NCBI GenBank assembly: GCA_949291515.1 | Contig: CASEVY010000006.1 | Coordinates: 58,939 to 122,938 of the forward strand | Direction of reading: 5' to 3' | DNA length: 64,000 nucleotides | Source of the DNA: an uncultured bacterium | Lineage (GTDB): Bacteria; Elusimicrobiota; Elusimicrobia; Elusimicrobiales; Elusimicrobiaceae | In this document: piece by piece, positions 33,989 through 43,646 of the stretch | Position numbering within the stretch: the first letter of the stretch is position 1 | Layout: every line of letters begins with the position of its first letter | Notes under the pieces: model-generated | Seen by the model: only the letters and a program-made list of their open reading frames with translations | What the model was told of the DNA's origin: nothing | The model's database searches: none | Translations under genes and position numbers: made by a program

Positions 33989-35332
33989 ATGTCAACAATT
34001 ATAATCCTTATTTTGGCGGTTATTGCCGCCGCTCTTACGGCGTGGGTTTTCCTCTTGAAAAAGGAAAACGACGCCAAAAACAAAGATTTCGCCGATATAT
34101 CCTCCAAAGCCGCCGTTTTGGAGAACGAAAACAAAAACCTTTCCGCCCTCAATCAAAAGCGCGAAAGCGAGCTCAAAGACGCCCAAATATTGAATGAAAA
34201 CCTCAAAAGCGAGCTTTCCGCCCTAAAAGCCAAAGAGGCAGAACTTAAAGCCGTAAAGCAGAATTTGGAAGATAATTTCGCCCGCCAGCAGACGGCTTTT
34301 GACAAACTGCAGGCTTCGGCCAAAGATAATTTCCGCCAGCTTGCCGACGAACTATTCAAAAACAAAATATCGGAGCTAAAAACCGAAAGCAAGGAAATCG
34401 TCGCCCCTTTAAATACCAATTTGGAAAAACTGCAGGATAAACTTTCCAGAATGCAGAACCTAAACGAAAACCTGCAAAAAGAAGCCTCCAACCTTACCAA
34501 AGCGCTGCAATTCAGCGGGAAAACGCAGGGCAACTTCGGTGAAATGATACTGGAGGAAGTGCTGGAAGCCTGCGGCCTTAAAAAAGGCGTCAATTACGAG
34601 GTGCAGGCAACTATGCATTCCGACGAGGGCAAGCCTTACCGACCAGATTGTATAGTCAATTTGCCGGACGAGCGCTATATCGTAATAGACTCCAAAATGT
34701 CTTTGACCGCTTACACTAAATTCGTCGCGGAGGAAGACCCGGATATTAAAACCAAGTATTTGCAGGAGCATATCGCCTCGCTGGAAAAGCATATTGACGA
34801 ACTGGCCAAGAAAAAATATCAGGATTTAAAAGAAATCAAAGGCCGCACGCCCGATTTCGTAATGATGTTCGTACCGGTGGAATATGCCTATATGGCCGCT
34901 TTGGACGCAAAACGCGATTTGGGTATTTTTGCGGGCGGCAAGCGCATAGCGGTTGTAACCGCTTCATCTCTGATACCCATTCTTAAAACGGTGGAAAGCC
35001 TTTGGCGCATAAACACCAGTCAGAAGGAAATGGACGAGATAATAAGAATAGGCGGACTTATACACAGCCAAGCAGCCTCGTTTTTGGAAAATATGCAAGA
35101 ACTTAGAAACGGCATAAACAAAGCCGGGCAGGCTTTTAACAAGTCGATGACGTCGCTGGACGGCGCCAGAGGTATTTTGCTTTACGCCAAAAAACTTGAG
35201 TCTTTGGGCGTCAAAGGCAAAAAGGAACTGCCGCGGGATAAATCCGCCGAAACAAAAATTCCGCTCCTGGGCCAAACGGAAGAAACAGGGGAAGAGGAAC
35301 TTTCCGACAGTTTGTTTGAAGACGTTGACTGA
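33989..35332 (+). CDS. rmuC: RmuC family DNA recombination protein
   Basis: 447 aa. N-terminal membrane anchor (IIILILAVIAAALTAWVFLL), long coiled coil (residues 28-175), then the RmuC nuclease-like domain: GKTQGNFGEMILEEVLEACG, YRPDCIVNLPDERYIVIDSK near residue 215, TPDFVMMFVPVEYAYMAAL near 290 and a SSLIPILKTVESLWR stretch. RmuC limits inversions between short repeats. TGA-TATTAT ends 6 nt before the ATG; no Shine-Dalgarno, so leaderless start is likely. Confidence 0.93.
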   Translation: MSTIIILILAVIAAALTAWVFLLKKENDAKNKDFADISSKAAVLENENKNLSALNQKRESELKDAQILNENLKSELSALKAKEAELKAVKQNLEDNFARQQTAFDKLQASAKDNFRQLADELFKNKISELKTESKEIVAPLNTNLEKLQDKLSRMQNLNENLQKEASNLTKALQFSGKTQGNFGEMILEEVLEACGLKKGVNYEVQATMHSDEGKPYRPDCIVNLPDERYIVIDSKMSLTAYTKFVAEEDPDIKTKYLQEHIASLEKHIDELAKKKYQDLKEIKGRTPDFVMMFVPVEYAYMAALDAKRDLGIFAGGKRIAVVTASSLIPILKTVESLWRINTSQKEMDEIIRIGGLIHSQAASFLENMQELRNGINKAGQAFNKSMTSLDGARGILLYAKKLESLGVKGKKELPRDKSAETKIPLLGQTEETGEEELSDSLFEDVD

Positions 35333-35333
35333 A

Positions 35334-38300
35334 TTATTCTTCGTCCGAGATATTATCTTTGCTCAGCGGTATATTGTTCGGGTTCGTTTCCATTAAGATC
35401 AGAGGTATGTAAATATCGTCTATTTTCCTGCCGTGCTCGAATCCGTAAGAAGGCAGCTCGGGGCTTCTTAAAAGATTATTGTACCAGAAAGAATCGTCGA
35501 GCAAAAACTTTTGCCTAAAAGAGTCATATCCTTTAAAAAGGCCGGCATTATAGAAGATATTGTTGTCAAAATAAGGGTCTGAAAGGCCGAGTTTTATCGT
35601 CTTTTTGAGGAAACTCTTTATAGTTAACGTGGGTATGAAGAAGGAATTAATTCTCCCGCCGGTATGCGCTATTCCCGCCACGCCGTCTTTCCCTTTTTCG
35701 CTTGAAGGCAGCATCAAAGGCGAACCGGAGGTCCCGCTAAGCACAGAAGGCAAAACGTTTATCAGGGGATATTTTGACGTCTTGTCCTGTTCAAGCATAA
35801 GCAAAGGTTTTTTGATGAAACGATAACCGTTGCCAGGATATCCTAAAGTATACAGTCCGCCGCCTGTTTCCGGCATAGGTTTTAAAGATAAAGGCAATGG
35901 TTTATATTTGTCCAGAATATGCGCGTCTTTGGGCAGGAGCAGCGCCAAGTCCATACCTTCCCGGTCGGTAGTTTTGGCTATTACGTCGGCTTCAAACATA
36001 TTGTAGTCCTCATCAAATACTTTGACCTGTTTTGCATTAGTCACCACGTGCCTGTTTGTAAGCAGGAATTTCATTCCCAAATATTCCGTAATGAAAGCCG
36101 TACCGTTGTATCGGTCTTTGGATATTACCGAGAATATACTTTGCTTATAGGGCGAAACGTCATAAGAGTACATTTTCTTGCGCCAAGAATCAAGATAATC
36201 CGGCGTGCCGAATATATTCGCCAAATTTATCTTTATAAGATTGTAAAAAATTTGTCTTTCTATTTTGTCATAGGGCACATAAGACAATGATCTGGACGTC
36301 AAATTGGGTATAAGGCTGTTTTCCGAGCCCTTAAAATTCCACAGAAAAGTATTGCTTTTGGCGGAAGCTATGTTTCCTTTTGCTTTGGACTGCAAATCAG
36401 AAAAGGAAAAAATTTCGTCGTTTGGAAGTTTCAGGGCTTCTTTTGAACCCTCTTGCGAATTGGAAAGAAAATAAATATCCGATTCCCCGCCCTCGTCTTT
36501 AGCGCCGGTATCATTCAAAACCAGATTTTCTTTCTTTATCAAAATTCCCTTTGACGTCATATAAGCGATAGGCGTCTGTATCATATCTTTAAACACGTCG
36601 GAAGGAAGCATATTCTGATTGAACCAGGCATAATTGTAGTTTGTCGGACCATTCCAATTGCCGTCTATGGCGTTTCGGTATTCCAAATGGAGATGGAAAT
36701 TGGTCTTTCTTGCCAATAAAAGCTCATGACCGCCTACTCTTATTCTGACTTGCCCGTCGTGGCTGTATATAAAGACTGTTCCTTCGGAATTTTCAAACCA
36801 AACGGCGGGCGTGTTCTTTGTCGCGCCCAATACGCTTATCAGCCATTCTTTGTATTTTGAAAGCAGGGAAGGATATCTTTCTTTCCCTTTATTGACTGAT
36901 AATTCTTTATACAAATCTTTCTTTATCTCTTTGCCCAAAGCCAAAGTCAGCACATTGTCATTGGAGAAATCTTCCCATTCGTAAGTGTCGCCCGTAATTC
37001 CTACCAGATAAGAGCGTTTTGGCGCACCCGCTTCCTGCGCGCTAAGCTGTATATCCACCAAGTTCTTCAGAACACCTTTTTGTTTTTCGGCTGGGAAAGT
37101 CAAAGCTCTTTTTAAGGCCGATTTTACCATAAAATTGCCTGAGGAACTCACATAAGCAAACATATCTTCCAAGGGATTGTCTTCTATCACCAAGGAATTT
37201 CTTACCTGCCAGTCTTCCAGCGCGCCCGCCTTTACGGACGGTATTCTGTAGCCTGATAGTGTGATAACTTCTCCGCTCTTAAGGGATTCCAGCGTTTCCG
37301 CTATTTCGTCCATATACATATCGAACGTTTGATGTCCATACGGATTTTGGTCTATGATATCCAGCAATTCGGAGATCAGTTTAGGCGAGATGTATCTGGC
37401 CGCGGCCTGAAGCTCTTGATATCGCGCCTTATTGGCTTTGGGAATACTGCGTTTTTTTAACAACTGTGAAGCGAAATACTCAAATTCGTCATAGCCTACA
37501 ATTTCCTGCACTGACTGGATTTGCGCGTCTGATACGGCTGGCGATATGGGCTCTTGCGCTTTCGTTTCGGCGGGCGAAATTTTGGCTGCGGGAGTGTCAA
37601 AATAATAATTGCTTGAGTAATTGGTCTTAAATCTGGCGCTGGGTCCGCCGTGGAACTCATTAAGAATTCCCTCTATTTTCGGAAGAGCGAAAACGGAGAA
37701 TATCTGTCTGCTTCCCAAAGCGCCTTTCTGCACGCCGCTTGCTGCTGCTGAAGCCGCTTTGGACGTATTGGCAAAAACCTCAACAGTAGTCAAAGTCGGG
37801 GTTATCTTGGTGATATTAAATGTGGCGCCAAACGCGTCGGATAAATTATAAGCCGTCCTAAGCGCCGTTTGCGGCCCTTGCGATACTGGAGCCACTATTA
37901 CGGTTGGGCTAAACAAATTCACGCTAGGCGCACCGGTAAGCGTCAAACCTGAGAATGCTTTGCCGGGATTGCGTATTGATCCCTTAGCTATTTGCCCGCC
38001 TATATCCCAAGAGGGCAATATCCAGGAAAAATATTGATCCGCGACAAAACGTTTCCATTTTGGCAACTGTTTGTAAGGTTTGTTGAAGAACCACCCCGGC
38101 TTAAAAGGTGCGGAAACGCCAGGCTGCGATAATTCCAACGCTTCTTGCGCTATTTTTAGATCGCTTTCCGCCTGACGCTGTGAAATTAGCAGCCTTTGCG
38201 CGCGGGTAAGTTTGCCCGTCCCCTGCGTTGCGGCGGCACCGCCGCCGCCTTCGCCCACCGTTGCGGTAAGAACGGCGGATCTTCCTTCTATGACGGGTGA

Positions 38301-40355
38301 GGCTTTAACGCTGCCTTCACTTAAAACAATTTGGGCGGTTCCTTTGTTTAAAGATGATTTCTCAGCCGAAGTCAAAGCCCTTTGTACGGAAGAAGCATTC
38401 GTTGCTTTTCTGTGCTTTTCGGCCATTGAGGAAAGTGTTTTTGCGGTATTTTTTCCGTTTTGAGCCGCGGCCTTAGTATTTTGCGCCGCCGCGCCAACCG
38501 ATGCCCCCTGTCTGCCTGCATTTCCCGTCCGTTTTACGGGCGTTACACCGCTTTTTCTTATGTTTTTATGTACTTGTTTGAGCAGAGCGCCTTTGCCCGC
38601 ACCCCTTATTTTGGCGATACGAGTGCTTCTCAGCGCTCTTGAGGCCCTAAAACTTTTTATAAAGGAGGAAGTCCCCTTCGCCAAAGACGGCAAACTTACA
38701 ATAAAAGCCGTCATCAATACCGCGCTTACCAATATGTCGCCCCATACGGCCAGCTGCGCTATTCTTTGATTTTTCTCCGCGCGCGATATTTTTATGGCGT
38801 TTTTGGTCTTTTCTGGTCTATATCCCGCACCATAACTTTTGGAAACCTGCGCCATTATGTTGTTGACGCGGCGCTGAGTGCCTTCATTCAAGTCCCACCA
38901 ATCCAAACTGTAGAGCTTTCCTATCACATATGAGCTGTTCCCGCCTTTTACTCCGCCGCCTTTTATTGCCCCGGTAACCAATGGTATATGCACCGCCGCA
39001 TATCCGTTATTTGAGGATCTTAAAGCGAAAGCATAATTGTTTACGGCCTTTTTTGCTATCGAGCGGGCGCGGCTGTCGGGCCATTGGCTTAATAGTACGC
39101 CGATGTCTTCCAAGAGATTGCCGTAGGGCATATTGTAACCGCTATGACCGTCTTTTGCTATACTTATGCTGAAATTGCTGTAACCGTATTTCCTTGCGGT
39201 TTCTTCGTCTATATATTGAAATCTTAAGCCGACTTCGTTCAAATATCGTCCGCCGCGGCCTCTTATTCTGTTGTTTATGTCGGTGGTTTTATCTACCCAG
39301 GCTTTTATTGAAATAATATCAAAGGTGCGCCCGAGTATTTGCCAAACATTGCCGACCCTCAAGCCGTCGGATAAACTGTCTTTAAGAAGGAATTTTTCCA
39401 AAAGCTGATACGCCTTATTGTTGCCGGAAATCAGTAAAGCTGTAACATAATTGCCCAATACCAAGGCGCCGTAATCTTCCCTGTAATTGTTTTTTAATTG
39501 TCTGTAGAGAAGCTCGGCGTTTTCGTTCTTGTCCGCGGCGGAAAGCTCGTCCAGCATACCCAGAGAAAGAGCTATATATCCCAATTTTTCGCAGGCGGAG
39601 CGACGCTCTTCTTTGCCTTTTCTGGCGTCGGCGCGTCCGCTGCCTCCGGCAAGGCCGGGCATTATGTCGGCCATATAGATGTCATTGTCGCAATAGTCGC
39701 CGGTTTTATTTATAAGCTGTCTGAAATATTTTTGCGCCATACCGACGTCGCCTACGCTTATCCCGTATTCGGATAATACGTCGTAAATGTTTTTTGCGGA
39801 CGCCAGCATAATTTCATTATTCCAACGCCATTTCTTATTGGTTTCATCAAGTCCCGCGCCGTACCTCAACAGCGCCCTAAGCAGTGCTCTGTTATATATT
39901 AAAGGATCAAAACACTTGCCGTTATCGCATATATCGCCGTTTTTGTTTTTAAATTTGGAGCTTTGGGCGATGTATACGGCGTCGTCTGGCCCGTATTTGT
40001 GGATTTTCTTTATATGGTTATATGCGGCCGAAACGGCGTCTTCTTCGGCCACCACAGCTTTTTTGTATTCAAAATATAAATCCTGCCATTCGTTTTCGCT
40101 GAGTGTTCTGAAAGATTTTAAATCCTTGTCAAAACTCATCGCGAATTTGTAATTGTCGAAAGACAGCGTATTGCCTATAGTGAAGAATTTGGCGTTTACG
40201 GAAAATTTTTTCTCGTCAAAAGAAATTTGTTTGCCTTTGTTTTGAGCCCAAAAAGGGCTGTCCGTATAAGCCTGCGCGTAAGTGGGAAGCGAGCTCTGCG
40301 CCAGCATAAACAGTGAAAGAAGTACAGCCGTATATTTAATCAAGTGCGCTTTCAT
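35334..40355 (-). CDS. Giant secreted protein with C-terminal trypsin-like protease domain
   Basis: 1673 aa. Signal peptide (cleavage after SLPTYAQA). Residues 40-520 are helical and repeat-like; a hydrophobic segment lies near 555-580 (VWGDILVSAVLMTAFIVSLP), followed by a basic, Ala/Gly/Lys-rich part. The C-terminal 250 residues form a trypsin/S1-type domain: TNRHVV (His about 1435), REGMDLALL (Asp about 1468), VLSGTSGSPLM (Ser about 1543), the full triad. Probably secreted or surface-bound and perhaps self-processed. TTGTAG-17-TACTAT ends 7 nt before the ATG. It shares an upstream palindrome with the left-edge secreted gene. Substrate and role unknown. Confidence 0.8.
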   Translation of the reverse strand: MKAHLIKYTAVLLSLFMLAQSSLPTYAQAYTDSPFWAQNKGKQISFDEKKFSVNAKFFTIGNTLSFDNYKFAMSFDKDLKSFRTLSENEWQDLYFEYKKAVVAEEDAVSAAYNHIKKIHKYGPDDAVYIAQSSKFKNKNGDICDNGKCFDPLIYNRALLRALLRYGAGLDETNKKWRWNNEIMLASAKNIYDVLSEYGISVGDVGMAQKYFRQLINKTGDYCDNDIYMADIMPGLAGGSGRADARKGKEERRSACEKLGYIALSLGMLDELSAADKNENAELLYRQLKNNYREDYGALVLGNYVTALLISGNNKAYQLLEKFLLKDSLSDGLRVGNVWQILGRTFDIISIKAWVDKTTDINNRIRGRGGRYLNEVGLRFQYIDEETARKYGYSNFSISIAKDGHSGYNMPYGNLLEDIGVLLSQWPDSRARSIAKKAVNNYAFALRSSNNGYAAVHIPLVTGAIKGGGVKGGNSSYVIGKLYSLDWWDLNEGTQRRVNNIMAQVSKSYGAGYRPEKTKNAIKISRAEKNQRIAQLAVWGDILVSAVLMTAFIVSLPSLAKGTSSFIKSFRASRALRSTRIAKIRGAGKGALLKQVHKNIRKSGVTPVKRTGNAGRQGASVGAAAQNTKAAAQNGKNTAKTLSSMAEKHRKATNASSVQRALTSAEKSSLNKGTAQIVLSEGSVKASPVIEGRSAVLTATVGEGGGGAAATQGTGKLTRAQRLLISQRQAESDLKIAQEALELSQPGVSAPFKPGWFFNKPYKQLPKWKRFVADQYFSWILPSWDIGGQIAKGSIRNPGKAFSGLTLTGAPSVNLFSPTVIVAPVSQGPQTALRTAYNLSDAFGATFNITKITPTLTTVEVFANTSKAASAAASGVQKGALGSRQIFSVFALPKIEGILNEFHGGPSARFKTNYSSNYYFDTPAAKISPAETKAQEPISPAVSDAQIQSVQEIVGYDEFEYFASQLLKKRSIPKANKARYQELQAAARYISPKLISELLDIIDQNPYGHQTFDMYMDEIAETLESLKSGEVITLSGYRIPSVKAGALEDWQVRNSLVIEDNPLEDMFAYVSSSGNFMVKSALKRALTFPAEKQKGVLKNLVDIQLSAQEAGAPKRSYLVGITGDTYEWEDFSNDNVLTLALGKEIKKDLYKELSVNKGKERYPSLLSKYKEWLISVLGATKNTPAVWFENSEGTVFIYSHDGQVRIRVGGHELLLARKTNFHLHLEYRNAIDGNWNGPTNYNYAWFNQNMLPSDVFKDMIQTPIAYMTSKGILIKKENLVLNDTGAKDEGGESDIYFLSNSQEGSKEALKLPNDEIFSFSDLQSKAKGNIASAKSNTFLWNFKGSENSLIPNLTSRSLSYVPYDKIERQIFYNLIKINLANIFGTPDYLDSWRKKMYSYDVSPYKQSIFSVISKDRYNGTAFITEYLGMKFLLTNRHVVTNAKQVKVFDEDYNMFEADVIAKTTDREGMDLALLLPKDAHILDKYKPLPLSLKPMPETGGGLYTLGYPGNGYRFIKKPLLMLEQDKTSKYPLINVLPSVLSGTSGSPLMLPSSEKGKDGVAGIAHTGGRINSFFIPTLTIKSFLKKTIKLGLSDPYFDNNIFYNAGLFKGYDSFRQKFLLDDSFWYNNLLRSPELPSYGFEHGRKIDDIYIPLILMETNPNNIPLSKDNISDEE

Positions 40356-40414
40356 ATATAAAATAGTAATAATATACGTTTAATGCTACAAGTGAAAAAG
40401 GCCCTATATATCCC

Positions 40415-40430
40415 TAGGCCCAAGGACCTA
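40415..40430. promoter_or_regulatory. Palindromic element upstream of the giant protease gene
   Basis: TAGGCC-CAAG-GACCTA, one base away from a perfect inverted repeat, 60 nt upstream of the start at 40355 and about 20-25 nt upstream of the predicted -35. Same element as at 1377-1392. Confidence 0.5.
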
Positions 40431-40464
40431 TAAACAAAAAAACAAATTATGCTATAATTTAGAT

Positions 40465-40596
40465 AATAAGAATTTGATTATGGACTATTATAAGCGTAGA
40501 ATATCTAAATTTAAATCAAGTAATTTGCGTCCCTTATTAAGGACTATAAATTTTGTTGCGTATTGAAGAGCAGACTTTCGGTCTGCTCTTTTTTTA
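40465..40596 (+). ncRNA. Small RNA or attenuated leader upstream of phosphate-transport genes
   Basis: An extended -10 TGC-TATAAT (40450-40458) predicts a start near 40465. About 100 nt later comes a 10-bp hairpin AAGAGCAGAC/GTCTGCTCTT (40566-40590, loop TTTCG) followed by a T-run to 40595. The PhoU-like gene starts 45 nt further with its own Shine-Dalgarno but no clear separate promoter. So this is either a free small RNA of about 130 nt or a leader with a regulated terminator. No known riboswitch recognised. Confidence 0.5.
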
Positions 40597-40640
40597 TGAC
40601 GGATTTCAAATAAAGATTAAAAAAAAGGAGAAATAAAACT

Positions 40641-41264
40641 ATGTTATTTATGCCAAAAGAAGTAAAATTCTTCGACCTCTTTGACAAACAGGCCGAAAAT
40701 CTGTTGGAAGGAGCCCAGTTGCTTAACAAAATAATCAACACTCCCGAAATAAACAGAGACAATATCGACAAAATGCACGCGATAGAACACCGCGGCGACG
40801 AAATAAACCATAACATTTTAAATATGTTAAACGAGAGTTTCATCACCCCCTTTGACCGCGAAGACATTTTTATCCTCGCTCAAAATATGGATAATGTAAT
40901 AGACGGCATCTATATGATAGCCAATCGTTTTTACCTTTATAAGATAAGCAATCCTTCAGAAGAAAGCAAAAAAATGGCTTCCATAATAGAAAACTCCGTA
41001 AGCGCGGTGTGTAAAGTAGTAAATTCTTTAAGAAGCAACAAGAATATGAAAGAAACCCTTAAACAATGCGTGGAAATCAACCGCCTTGAAAATATGGCCG
41101 ACGAAATCCGCGATGAAGCCATATCCAGAATTCTTAATGACGATAAAGCCAACCCCATTTTGGTTATAAAACAAAAGGAACTCTTTGAAGAGGCCGAAAA
41201 AGTAACCGATATGTGCGAACATGTGGCCAATGTTGTGGAATCGATTATAGTCAAGAACAACTAA
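40641..41264 (+). CDS. DUF47/PhoU-like accessory protein of PiT transporter
   Basis: 207 aa, helical PhoU-like (TIGR00153 group): VKFFDLFDKQAENLLEGAQL at the N-terminus, AIEHRGDEINHNILNMLNES near residue 50, TPFDREDIFILAQNMDNVID, and EAEKVTDMCEHVANVVESII at the end. Cytoplasmic partner that regulates the adjacent PiT phosphate transporter. GGAG Shine-Dalgarno at 40628. The transporter gene follows after 11 nt. Confidence 0.9.
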   Translation: MLFMPKEVKFFDLFDKQAENLLEGAQLLNKIINTPEINRDNIDKMHAIEHRGDEINHNILNMLNESFITPFDREDIFILAQNMDNVIDGIYMIANRFYLYKISNPSEESKKMASIIENSVSAVCKVVNSLRSNKNMKETLKQCVEINRLENMADEIRDEAISRILNDDKANPILVIKQKELFEEAEKVTDMCEHVANVVESIIVKNN

Positions 41265-41275
41265 GAGGTATCGAT

Positions 41276-42334
41276 ATGGATATTATTTGGATAATTTTTC
41301 TTATAGTTCTGGCATTATTTTTCGACTATCTCAACGGTTTTCACGATGCGGCGAACTCTGTAGCGACGGTAGTATCAACAAGAGTATTATCGCCTCGGGT
41401 AGCGGTATGGTGGGCGGCGTTTTTCAATTTTGCGGCCTTGTTTGTGTTTCATACGGGAGTGGCAAAGACGATAGGCAGCGGGATTGTCGATATATCGATA
41501 GTGGATACGAACTTGGTATTCGGCGCGCTTATGGGCGCATGCGTATGGAATTTGCTTACTTGGTGGTGGGGCTTGCCCTCCAGCTCTTCGCACGCTTTGA
41601 TAGGCGGACTTATAGGGGCGGCATTGGTAAAGGCTGGGCCTTCCAGCCTGGTAAGCGCGGGAATAATCAAGACAGTAGCTTTTATAGTTATAGCTCCGAT
41701 AATGGGAGTATTCTTCAGCATAGTCATAGCCAGTATAGTATTTAGGCTGTTTGCACACAGCAATCCCTTTAAGGTAGACCATATCTTTAGGAAGGGACAG
41801 CTGCTTTCCGCGGCGGCCTACAGTTTGGGACACGGCGGAAACGACGCTCAAAAAACTATGGGTATAATAACTATGCTGCTTTTTGGCGGAGTATCGGCCG
41901 GGACGGGCGACATATCTGTAATAAGGGATTTCTTTATGACCAATCACGAAGCGGCCCGTTTCGCCGCGGGCGATACGTTCTTCATTCCCATATCGATAGT
42001 GGTATTATGCCACTTGGCCATAGCGTTCGGCACGCTTAGCGGCGGCTGGCGTATAGTAAAAACGATGGGGCAAAAGGTCACGCGCCTTAAGCCGGTGGAC
42101 GGATTTTGTGCGGAATCCGGCGCGGCGGCTTCATTGTTCATATCCTCGTGGCTGGGCATACCGGTAAGCACTACCCACACGATAACGGGCGGGATAGTGG
42201 GGATAGGTTCTTTCAGAAGATTCTCCGCGGTACGATGGGGCGTAGCCAGAAAGATAGTTTGGGCTTGGGTAGTTACAATACCCGCCGCGGCTGTGATTTC
42301 GGCCGTTTCATACTGGGCTAGCACCTTGTTTTAA
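41276..42334 (+). CDS. PiT family inorganic phosphate transporter
   Basis: 352 aa from ATG 41276 (AAGAGG Shine-Dalgarno upstream; longer readings overlap the previous gene). PiT signature twice: FDYLNGFHDAANSVATVVST near residue 17 and SLGHGGNDAQKTMGIITMLL near residue 185, with about ten helices and SSWLGIPVSTTHTITGGIVG near 300. Low-affinity phosphate (metal-phosphate) symporter. Second gene of the operon with the PhoU-like protein. Confidence 0.95.
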   Translation: MDIIWIIFLIVLALFFDYLNGFHDAANSVATVVSTRVLSPRVAVWWAAFFNFAALFVFHTGVAKTIGSGIVDISIVDTNLVFGALMGACVWNLLTWWWGLPSSSSHALIGGLIGAALVKAGPSSLVSAGIIKTVAFIVIAPIMGVFFSIVIASIVFRLFAHSNPFKVDHIFRKGQLLSAAAYSLGHGGNDAQKTMGIITMLLFGGVSAGTGDISVIRDFFMTNHEAARFAAGDTFFIPISIVVLCHLAIAFGTLSGGWRIVKTMGQKVTRLKPVDGFCAESGAAASLFISSWLGIPVSTTHTITGGIVGIGSFRRFSAVRWGVARKIVWAWVVTIPAAAVISAVSYWASTLF

Positions 42335-42352
42335 AGGGTTATCAGTACGACT

Positions 42353-42382
42353 AAACCGCCGTTTGATAAAAACGGCGGTTTT
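42353..42382 (+). terminator. Terminator after PiT gene
   Basis: AAACCGCCGTTT / AAACGGCGGTTT stem with a short GATA loop, followed by TTCTTTTC. Confidence 0.92.
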
Positions 42383-42451
42383 CTTTTCCCAAAATCATAA
42401 AATATTTAAATATAAAATGTTAGAATATAGAAAGATTACCCAGGAGATTTT

Positions 42452-43645
42452 ATGGCGGGCAAATTAAGTTTTTCTTATTCCAAGATGACGCTCTATAAAG
42501 AGTGTCCTCAAAAATATAAATTTCGATACATTCTAAAAATTCCCGAAAAGCCGAAATATTATTTTGCTTTCGGTACGGCTTTGCATAAAGTTATGGAATA
42601 TTTATATTCTGCCCTAAAGCCGTCTTTCCCACCGTTGGAAAAGGTTTTGGCTTTTTTCAAAGCCGATTGGGAATCTTCCACCTACGAAGAAAAGGGTTAC
42701 CCCTCCAAACTTAAGGAGCAGGAAGGCTATTTGGAAGGCGTAAAGATAATAGAAGCCTATTACAAAAAACATCTGCAAGACGAACTTTCACCTTTGGCTA
42801 CGGAGTTTAGAACTACGGTAGATATAGACGGATTGTCGGTTATGGGCATAGTCGACCGCATAGATTACCTTGGCGAAGGGAAAGTGTCGATAGTCGATTA
42901 CAAGACGGGCAAGAAAATCAACCGCGAACCCGACCAGCTGATGATGTATCAAAAGCTGATGAAAGGCAATAAAGAACTGGAAAACATCGTCAAAAGCCGT
43001 TATCCTCAGGCGGGCGAAATAGAAGTGTCCAATATGCTTTTTTACCATTTGCCGTCTTTAGACTCGCAGACTTTCGCGCCAGCTTCGGAAGATGAGATAA
43101 AAGAGTTTTGGTCCCGCGTGTTGGCTGTGGCGGCGGACATAAAAGCCGGAAATTTCGCTCCGGACCCGGGCGAAACGAAGTGCCGTTTCTGCGATTACAA
43201 GGATATGTGTCCCGTATGGAAACTTTCCCCCTCCGAAATGCAAGAACTACACTCCGGCAGCCGCGAAGCGGAAGAAAGCGCAAAAAGCCCGATGGATATC
43301 CTTTCGGAAAAGATTGACGCTTACGGCAGAACTTTGCGGGAAGCTAAAACTCTTGAGCGTGCGATTATAGCCGCAATGCGGAAAGAGAAAATAAACCGCC
43401 ATTTCGGCAAAGAATTTGAGGTTTCTCTTATAAAAGAGGAAAAATTGGATTTCACGGACAGACAAAAAACGGTAGAGACGTTAAAGGAAATGAATTTGCT
43501 GGGCAAAACTTTGGTGCCGACTTTAGGCAAGATAAAAGAACTGCTTGAAAGCGATTTTATCAAGCCCGAACAGCGCGAGGTTTTGTTGAAATTGGCGCAG
43601 TTTTCGACGGAGTATAAACTAAATTGTTCAAAAACGGAAGAATGA
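42452..43645 (+). CDS. RecB/Cas4-like PD-(D/E)XK nuclease with Fe-S cysteines
   Basis: 397 aa. Nuclease motifs: FGTALHKVMEYLY near residue 40, GIVDRIDYLGEGKVSIVDY then KTGK near residue 133 (D-x-K core). Cysteines suited to a 4Fe-4S cluster: the Cys of LYKECPQKYKFRY at 18 and the C-terminal CRFCDYKDMC near 247. The last 110 residues are helical. Similar proteins resemble the nuclease part of AddB or Cas4 and process DNA ends, but here there is no helicase and the CRISPR locus is 16 kb away. AGGAG Shine-Dalgarno. The next gene starts 1 nt after its stop. Confidence 0.85.
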   Translation: MAGKLSFSYSKMTLYKECPQKYKFRYILKIPEKPKYYFAFGTALHKVMEYLYSALKPSFPPLEKVLAFFKADWESSTYEEKGYPSKLKEQEGYLEGVKIIEAYYKKHLQDELSPLATEFRTTVDIDGLSVMGIVDRIDYLGEGKVSIVDYKTGKKINREPDQLMMYQKLMKGNKELENIVKSRYPQAGEIEVSNMLFYHLPSLDSQTFAPASEDEIKEFWSRVLAVAADIKAGNFAPDPGETKCRFCDYKDMCPVWKLSPSEMQELHSGSREAEESAKSPMDILSEKIDAYGRTLREAKTLERAIIAAMRKEKINRHFGKEFEVSLIKEEKLDFTDRQKTVETLKEMNLLGKTLVPTLGKIKELLESDFIKPEQREVLLKLAQFSTEYKLNCSKTEE

Positions 43646-43646
43646 T

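Noticed and set aside
41387..41947. 186-codon minus-strand frame
   Set aside because: Antisense to the well-supported PiT transporter gene; composition is that of a shadow frame.
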